5,054 bases of DNA from contig CALGBT010000841.1 of the NCBI GenBank assembly GCA_937884235.1, positions 1-5,054 on the forward strand, in the 5' to 3' direction. Shown in pieces: positions 1-5,054 of this stretch. The number at the start of each line of letters is the position of its first letter. Within the stretch, counting starts at the first letter, position 1. Below the pieces are notes generated by a model. The model was not told where the DNA came from and ran no database searches. It saw only the letters and a program-made list of their open reading frames with translations. The stretch comes from an uncultured Pseudomonadota bacterium. Lineage in GTDB: Bacteria > Myxococcota_A > UBA9042 > CAIXZC01. A program made the position numbers and the translations under genes.

Positions 1-1
1 C

Positions 2-871
2 CATCCAGTCTCCTTCCTGGGAGAAGAGGCCCTCCAGGCGCACGAGGGTGTCCAGGTGTGCCGGGTCATGTTCCAGAATCTCCCGGTAGGCCATGATTGC
101 GGAATGGACGTCATCCAACCGCTCGACGTAGAGGGAAGCTATCTTGTCGAGGTAGGCGACCTTATCCCGGACGGAATCGGCGAGTTGCACCGTGCGGCGC
201 AGGACTAGAACGAGGTCGTCCCAGCGGTCGTTTTCTTCGTAAAGGCGCTCGAGGGAGGTGATTACTTCCACTTCCTCCGGGTGGAGGTCGAGAATCTGCT
301 GATAGTAATCGGCGGCAGCTTCGCCGTTGCCAATGACTGTTTCGTTGAGAAGAGCCAGCTTGCGCAGCAGGTCGACGCGCGTATCTTCGTCCATGGTGTA
401 GCTGAGAATGCGTTCGTAAGTTTCTACGAGCCGGTCCCAGACTTCAGCCTCGGTGTAGATGCGCTCGAGCCGTTCAAAAGCCTCGGTTGCTGACGGGTCG
501 TAGGTGACCAGTTCCTCGTAGACCTCTGCTGCTCGCATGGGGTCGTCAAGGCGGGACTCCAGCAGTTCACCTGAGATCAATTTGAGGGCGCCGTCTTCTT
601 CCGGGTGGATAGATGCCCGCACTGCGAGAATCTCGATGAGCTTTTCCCACTCGCCCATTTCGCCGTAGAGGGACTGCAGGGCGTCCACGGCCTTCTCTTC
701 GGTGGGGTCAAGGTCCAGGACCTGGTTGTAGGCCGTCTGGGCGCGAGCGTGATCTTCCAGCTTCTGGAAGTAGGTGTCGCCCAGTCTAAGAGAGTAGTTC
801 ACTTGCATTTCGAAGTTGGCCGTCACCTCCGCCAATTTCTCGAGGGTGCCCGCCAGCTTCTCCCAGTCCTC
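2..871 (-). repeat. Most regular downstream block, U19-U22 plus the start of U23
   Basis: All four complete units have the Trp anchor (EDW, GEW, EVW, DRW) and a Pro ending the third helix, and are 72, 70, 72 and 72 residues long. U20 is the shortest unit in the window. The final four residues, G-D-W-M, are a clear anchor for U23, so the array runs on past the downstream edge and no C-terminal domain has begun. Confidence 0.8.
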
Positions 872-3800
872 GGTAAGTTCATAGAGGTCAACCAGGGCGA
901 TGTGTGCGGCTTCGGCATCAGCGTCAAGCTCAACGACGCGTTCGTACCATTCCACTGCCTCAGTGTAGTTCTCGAGGCGGTCTCTCAGGAGGCCACCCAG
1001 CTTGACCATGAGGTCAACCTGACGGGCTTCGTCAACATGGGGGACGGCCGCGGCCCAAACCTCGTAGAGGTCCTGCCAGAGCTCCGAGCGCAGCGCCAGT
1101 CGTTCGCCAGCATCGGTGAGGTCGAGGTCGCCGGGCTTGAGTTCCAGCGCCAGCTTCACCGCGTCGAGGGCTGCCTTGTCATTGCTCAGGCGTTCTTCAT
1201 AGAGCTCAGCCAGCGCGCCCAGGGTCTTGACGCGATCTTCGACTTCTTCTTCCACCTGCAGGCGGCCTTCGAGCAGTCTGGCAAGCTCGTCGAATTTCTC
1301 GTGGGACTCGTAGAGATTTGCCACCCGCTCGTACTGGTCAAAGCTCAGCGGGGCGATAGTGATAATGCGCTCCCGCAATTCTGCGGCGTCTTCCCAGCGG
1401 TTGAGGGATTCCTCGTAGAGGTTGGCGACTTTGTCAAGCAGGGCCACCTGGGCTTCTTCCCCAGAGATCAGTTCGAGCTTCTCGAGGAGGAGCCTTGCGG
1501 CTTCGTAGAAACGGGCGCTCTCCATGTAGAGGCGCTCAAGGGCGTCATATGCTTCGAAGTTACCGGGCTCCAGTGTCAGCACCTCGGTCCAGGCGAGAAT
1601 GGCCCCATCGATGTCCATGGTTTCATTCATCTTGACCTGGCCCAATTCGGTCCAGCTGCGCAGTCTTTCGGCGGCAGGCTGTTGCTCGTCGGTGGCGATG
1701 CGCTCGAGGAGGGCGGAGAGCTTCATGAAGTCTTCGTTCAAGCGGTAGAGATCCCGCAGCGACAACACTGCCTCTTCATCGCCGGGAAGCAACTCGACCA
1801 CGCGATCCCAATTCTGCTGAGCGAGGAGGGAATCCTCCAGGTGCTCGTATGAGGCATGGGCAATCTGTCGCCAGAGGTGAACCTTGCGGTCATCATCGGT
1901 GACTTCCAGATTTGCTTCTCGCTCCGCCATCTCGACGAAGGACTGCCATTCACCCTGCTGGCGCAGGAGGCGCTGCAGGTTGGCCAGCACGTGCGGTGCC
2001 GGAGACCAGTCGAGGACATCCTGCCAATTCTGGACGGCGGCTTCGACATTGCCCAACTTCTCTTCGTTGACATTTGCGAGGTGAGAGAGGAGCGAAACTC
2101 GTTCCTCCGCCTCGTTGGCCATCTCGGCCATATTGGTCAGGATAGCGGTGAGCTCCTGCCATTGCCCCCGGTCTTCGTAGAGGGAAGCGAGGGAGTTGAG
2201 GGCCTCCTCGTTGCGCTCATCGATATCAACGATCTGCTGGAAAGCAGCTACTGCGGCGTCCCCCTGATCGAGTCTGTCCCGTCGCAACCGACCCACCTTG
2301 AGGAGAAGTGGAATGCGGTCGTCCTCGTATTCTTGCAGTGAAATGAGGTGTACCAGCGTTTCCTCATGTTCCTGGACCCGGTCTTGCTCTTCGTAGAGAG
2401 ATTCGAGGGCCTTCCAGGCGTTGATGAATTCCTCATCCTTCTCCAGCAGTTCTTTGAAGCACTGCTCGGCATCGTCTTGCCGGCCCAACTCGCACAGCAT
2501 CCAGCCAGCGTGCATGCCCAGGCTGCGGTAGGCTTCGACATCATCGGCGGCGCGCCTGGCCCGCTGCAGAAATTCCACGGTCTCGGCCAGGAGTCCGGTA
2601 TCGTCCTTCAAGCGCAGCAATTGGTCGAGGGAGGCGAAATCTTCCGGGTCGATGACCAGCGCCTCGCCACAGTAGGTGAGGGCGCGGGCCTTGTCGCTGA
2701 GCCGGGTAAGGAGCACGTTGACGAGCTTCTGGGCGTTCTCCAGTCTGTCGTCCCGGCCCTCGGCCAAATCGAATCGTCGCTTGAGAACCGCAGCTACTTC
2801 TTCCCAGTCCTCGTGTGACGCGTAGTAGGCTTCCAGGAGCTCGGCGGCTTCCGCATCCCCGACCTTCTCATCGAAGAGCCGGCGTAGACGGAGGAGAGTC
2901 TCGATCTTGTCGGTGTTGAGTAGATATGCTTCCTTGAGGACATCCATGGCCCGGCTGGGGTCGTTCAGGTTCTCTTCGACTGATTCTGCCAGGCGGTAGT
3001 AGTAGAGCAGTTTCTCTTCGACGTCGGCTGCCAGGTCGATCTCGTCCCGCAGAACATCGGCCAGTTTTTCCCAGCGCTCCAGCACGCTGTAGAGTTCGTC
3101 GAGGGCCTCCAGAACGAATCGGTCCGAATCAAGCTCCCGCAGATTCTCATATTCTTCGACGGCCCGCTCGTAGTCGGCCAATTCGTTCTTGAGCAGCTCG
3201 GCCTTACGGCGCATGAGGTTGGTGGCATCTTCGGTGTTTTCGGCTTCCTCGGCGGTGGTGGCGTAGACCGCGACGACCTGCTCCAGCATTCCGGCCCGCT
3301 GTCCGATCTGTTCCAGCCGGTCAATGACGTCGGTGCGCCCCGGTGCTGTCTGGACGCCTTCGGCAGCCAGATAGAAGGCCCGCTCGAGGTCTTCGAGACG
3401 GTCCTCGGCAATGGCCGACATCTCCACCGCCAGTTCTAGTTTTCGCCCCGGGCTATCCATGGCCCCCTTGTATGCTTCCATGCAAACGAGGAGACGCTCC
3501 CACTGTCCGCGTTCTTCCAGCAGCGGTTTGAGGAGAGCAAAAGGCAGGTCCTTTTCGTCGCCGCCAAGGACCAGCGCTTCCAGTTCGTCAATGGGTCCTT
3601 CTTGTTGTGGGAAGCGCTCGATGACGGCCCGGTAGGTCTCTACAGCCTGATGCAAGTCGAGCATCTCGTTGGCGTGTGTTGCCGCAATCTTCATCTGCAC
3701 CGGGTAGTGCTCGTCACCTTCCAGCAGGGTTAGCTTGTGGCGCAGAATCTCGAGCAGCGAGAACCAGTCTTCACGCTTCTCGTGGACCTGTTCGAGGCGT

Positions 3801-5053
3801 CCCACCACCTCCATGTCGCGGGGATCTCGGTTGTAGAGGTCAGCCAGTACCTGGTTGGCTTCGTCGAGGCGGTCAAGGTGAGTTTCGAGGACTTCAGCTC
3901 GACGCAGCAGCAGGAAGCGCTGTTCATCGGCATCGTCCATGATGCGCGCTCGGCCCTGCAGGACCTGTTCGTACTCCTCCCAGCGTTCGGTCATCTCGTA
4001 GAGGCTGTCGAGACTGTTGAGTGCCGTAATGTCGTTGGGGTCAAGTGTGAGGATCTCTTCGTAGGCAATGATTGCCTTCTCCGGGGCCTCCAGAGAGCCG
4101 AAGTAGATGGAGCCCATTTCGAGGAAGAGCATCTTCTTCTCGTCAAGATCCTCCACCAATTCGGCGTTGCTCTCCAGCACTTCAACGAGGCGCTCCCAAC
4201 TCTCGGCATCACGGTAGAGAGAGGCCAGCGAGGTGATGGTCTCTACGTCATCCGGCTCTCTCTGCATGACCTTGCCAAAGTACTCGATGGCAGTGGCATT
4301 GTCGTCCAGTCTGTCCCGGGCCATGGTGGCCAGGACCCGCCAGATTTGAACTTGCTGAGAACTCTCCTCCATTTCCTTGGCCTCCTCGTTGAGGATCAGG
4401 AAGAGCTCTTCGAAGTTGCCCAAGCTTTCCGCCAGGAGCAGGAGTGCCGTGAGGACGTCGTCATCGTCAGGAGCAAGAGCTAGCGCGATGCGATAGTTCT
4501 CGAAGGCGGACTGGTTGTTGCCAACTTCTTCCTCGTAGAGGCGGCCGATTTCCTTCTGCAGCGAAAGCTGCTCCCCGGCATCCTCGACGAAGCTTTTGCG
4601 CAGATAGAGGAGGTCGATGAGTCGGTCCCAGACCTTCGCTCGACGCATGTAGGCGTCAAGGAGGTCGATGACCGGGAGTGCCACGTCACCCTCAATGTTG
4701 CGTTCGAGAATCTCTACGGCGGCGACATTGCCGTTGTCGAGTTGGAGCACCTGGTCGAGTCGATCAACCATCCCGGGCAGGTCGTTGAGGCGGCGTTCGT
4801 AGAGCTCCGCCATACGCAGTAGCAACTCAACCTGGACCTCCGCCTGGGTGGTCAGCGAACACGTCTGGTCGAGGGCTCGCAGGAGGTCATCCCAGCGTTC
4901 CTGCTTCGTGTAGAGGACGTCCAGGAGGCGCAGGGCCTCGACATTCGCGGGGTCGAGGTCGATGATCTCCTCGACTGTGGTCGAGGCTCGGTCCAGGTCT
5001 TCGAGGTGGTCTTTGCAGAGCATGGAATGTCGAACATGACGGAGATACGGCCG
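2..5053 (-). CDS. Giant tetratricopeptide-repeat (TPR) solenoid protein, internal part, open at both ends
   Basis: One frame stays open for 1684 codons across the window, with no stop and no frameshift. Residue 1 is the codon at 5053-5051 and residue 1684 (Met) is the codon at 4-2. The product is almost wholly alpha-helical repeat: 22 full units of about 72 residues, each two TPR-like hairpins with recurring L-Y-E-E, L-x-D-x-x-x-A, L-D-P and W-x-x-L signatures. It is strongly acidic; U4, for example, has 18 Asp/Glu against 4 Lys/Arg. I see no catalytic motif, no hydrophobic stretch long enough to cross a membrane, and only six Cys. The N-terminus is absent, so a signal peptide or N-terminal domain cannot be excluded. 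TPR superhelices usually bind proteins or peptides, so a scaffold or assembly role is inferred, not shown. HAT or SEL1-like repeats are alternatives, but Ala and Pro at TPR-like positions favour TPR. No start, ribosome site, operon neighbour or terminator is visible. The coding call is near certain; the function is unknown. Confidence 0.95.
1085..1735 (-). repeat. Phe-anchored block U15-U17
   Basis: Three consecutive units use Phe in place of Trp at anchor position 3: E-D-F-M-K-L, A-R-F-Y-E-A and E-K-F-D-E-L. The only other Phe anchor in the window is U3. Otherwise these units are regular (73, 72 and 72 residues), with L-E-P, I-A-P and L-K-P ending the third helix. The shared substitution in neighbours suggests either local duplication or a common structural constraint. 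Confidence 0.65.
2168..2812 (-). repeat. Atypical central block U10-U12, with one canonical 34-residue TPR
   Basis: U10 begins normally (E-D-W-E-E-V), but U11 opens with G-L-L and U12 with D-R-V, so two successive units lack the aromatic anchor. The first hairpin of U11 (about 2506-2430) has classical 34-residue TPR spacing: Gly at 8, Leu at 11, Gly at 15, Ala at 20, Phe at 24 and Leu at 27. It is one residue shorter between helices than the 35-residue version used elsewhere. U10 and U11 together contain three of the six Cys in the visible protein (residues 795, 854 and 865). A specialised contact surface is possible; this is inference. Confidence 0.7.
2813..3079 (-). repeat. Expanded unit U9 (89 residues)
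   Basis: U9 opens with E-R-W-E-K-L-A-D-V-L and has a Tyr cluster in helix 2 (L-L-Y-Y-Y-R-L-A). Helix 3 ends L-L-N-T, with no Pro. After helix 4 (L-L-R-L-R-R-L-F-D) comes the extra segment, V-G-D-A-E-A-A-E-L-L-E-A-Y-Y, near 2881-2831, before E-D-W opens U10. This is the last expanded unit in the window; the 13 complete units downstream are 70-73 residues. Confidence 0.8.
3509..3772 (-). repeat. Expanded unit U6 (88 residues)
   Basis: U6 starts with E-D-W-F-S-L-L-E-I-L and has a recognisable but drifted helix 2 (A-A-T-H-A-N-E-M-L-D) and helix 3 (A-V-E-T-Y-R-A-V-I-E-R-F-P). The helix 4 position (I-D-E-L-E-A-L-V-L) is followed by Gly-Gly-Asp and an extra Leu-rich helix (F-A-L-L-K-P-L-L-E-E-R), near 3574-3524, before G-Q-W opens U7. 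The insertion sits at the same place, with the same Gly-Asp-then-Leu pattern, as in U1 and U9. Confidence 0.8.
4637..4900 (-). repeat. Expanded unit U1 (88 residues)
   Basis: U1 has a normal first part, with E-R-W-D-D-L-L at the anchor and A-E-L-Y-E-R-R-L-N-D in helix 2. After helix 4 (A-V-E-I-L-E) it carries an extra segment of about 16 residues, near 4702-4652, before the next anchor K-V-W-D-R-L. The segment reads as a Gly-Asp turn followed by a Leu-rich amphipathic helix (L-P-V-I-D-L-L-D-A-Y). The third helix ends L-D-N-G, without the usual Pro. Frame and flanking units are intact, so this is an in-frame elaboration and not a sequencing slip. Confidence 0.8.
4901..5053 (-). repeat. Partial TPR unit at the upstream edge
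   Basis: The first 51 residues align to unit positions 22-72. L-x-D-L-D-R-A matches the turn into helix 3, L-D-P falls at position 56, and A-L-R-L-L-D-V-L-Y matches helix 4. The first dozen residues are richer in His and Arg than other copies of helix 2 but keep the Leu spacing. This shows the array continues upstream of the window. The in-frame Met at 5023-5021 lies inside helix 2 with no purine-rich ribosome site before it, so it is not taken as a start. Confidence 0.8.
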
Positions 5054-5054
5054 T

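Larger units (their letters stand above)
14..4900 (-). repeat. Array of 22 diverged ~72-residue (216 bp) double-TPR units
   Basis: Units begin two residues before the anchor aromatic. Codon start positions, in translation order, are U1 4900, U2 4636, U3 4420, U4 4204, U5 3988, U6 3772, U7 3508, U8 3292, U9 3079, U10 2812, U11 2596, U12 2383, U13 2167, U14 1954, U15 1735, U16 1516, U17 1300, U18 1084, U19 871, U20 655, U21 445 and U22 229. Lengths in residues are 88, 72, 72, 72, 72, 88, 72, 71, 89, 72, 71, 72, 71, 73, 73, 72, 72, 71, 72, 70, 72 and 72. Consensus by unit position: Trp at 3 followed by L-x-x-V-L-E, Ala or Gly at about 31, L-Y-E-E at 33-36, L-x-D at 38-40, Ala at 44, Tyr near 48, L-D-P at 54-56, and A-L-x-x-L-x-x-L-Y-E at 61-70. 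Position 3 is Trp in 15 units, Phe in 4, Leu in 2 and Val in 1. A Pro ends the third helix in 16 units. Units are well diverged in DNA; only short words such as ctcgtagag on the plus strand recur. Confidence 0.92.

Noticed and set aside
605..1852. Plus-strand open frame of 415 codons, with similar ones at 281-493, 1856-2341, 2348-2818 and 3737-4483
   Set aside because: All lie in the same register, exactly codon-aligned antisense to the TPR gene. Their sequence is the complement of the repeat codons (rich in Val, Leu, Phe and Gln with no recognisable domain), and they end only where the real gene uses TCA or CTA. They are shadows.
5021..5023. In-frame ATG (residue 11) as a possible start of the giant gene
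   Set aside because: The residues before it fit helix 2 of a TPR unit, and there is no purine-rich ribosome site just upstream. The repeat clearly begins outside the window.
4852..5037. Minus-strand short frame starting at an ATG near 5037, as a possible N-terminus
   Set aside because: It is out of frame with the TPR gene, which is already open upstream of it, and its product is a Ser/Thr/Arg-rich shadow with no domain signal.
1..5054. Tandem DNA repeat or satellite, suggested by recurring plus-strand words such as ctcgtagag and the ~216 bp period
   Set aside because: The words encode the conserved L-Y-E at the end of helices in every unit. Between them the DNA is well diverged, so the repetition is at protein level and not a recent satellite or an assembly duplication.
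1..5054. CRISPR array, RNA gene, insertion sequence, promoter or terminator
   Set aside because: No short direct repeats with regular spacers, inverted-repeat ends, tRNA-like or rRNA-like sequence, or hairpin with a T-run was seen, and the whole window is coding.

Overview
The whole window is the interior of one very large gene on the minus strand. Reading the reverse complement from position 5053 down to position 2 gives 1684 consecutive sense codons. There is no stop, frameshift, convincing start or gene boundary, so both ends of the protein lie outside the window. The product is an acidic, all-helical solenoid made almost entirely of paired tetratricopeptide (TPR)-type hairpins. I see no intergenic space, RNA gene, mobile element, CRISPR array, promoter, terminator or second credible gene. 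Long plus-strand open frames exist but are antisense shadows of this gene.

Layout in the direction of translation (high to low coordinates). A partial unit of 51 residues (5053-4901) is followed by 22 complete units, U1 to U22 (4900-14), and then the first four residues of a 23rd unit (13-2). The basic unit is 72 residues (216 bp), with four predicted helices forming two TPR-like hairpins. Nineteen units are 70-73 residues long. Three units (U1, U6, U9) are 88-89 residues and carry an extra segment of about 16 residues at the same internal place. All three lie in the upstream half. From U10 to the downstream edge the array is nearly uniform. U8, U11 and U12 lack the aromatic anchor that opens most units. 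U10-U11 hold three of the only six cysteines seen. U15-U17 all replace the anchor Trp with Phe.

Organism. GC is in the high 50s percent (hand count of four sample lines), and the gene has no TTA codon. Very long TPR proteins with this Trp-anchored, Glu/Asp-rich unit are, from general knowledge, typical of Myxococcota and related former Deltaproteobacteria with large genomes. I infer such a bacterium with low to moderate confidence, since no marker gene is present.

Function. Nothing in the visible part is catalytic, membrane-spanning or secretory. The best supported role is a large protein-binding scaffold. Its partner, its location and any terminal effector domain cannot be determined from this window.
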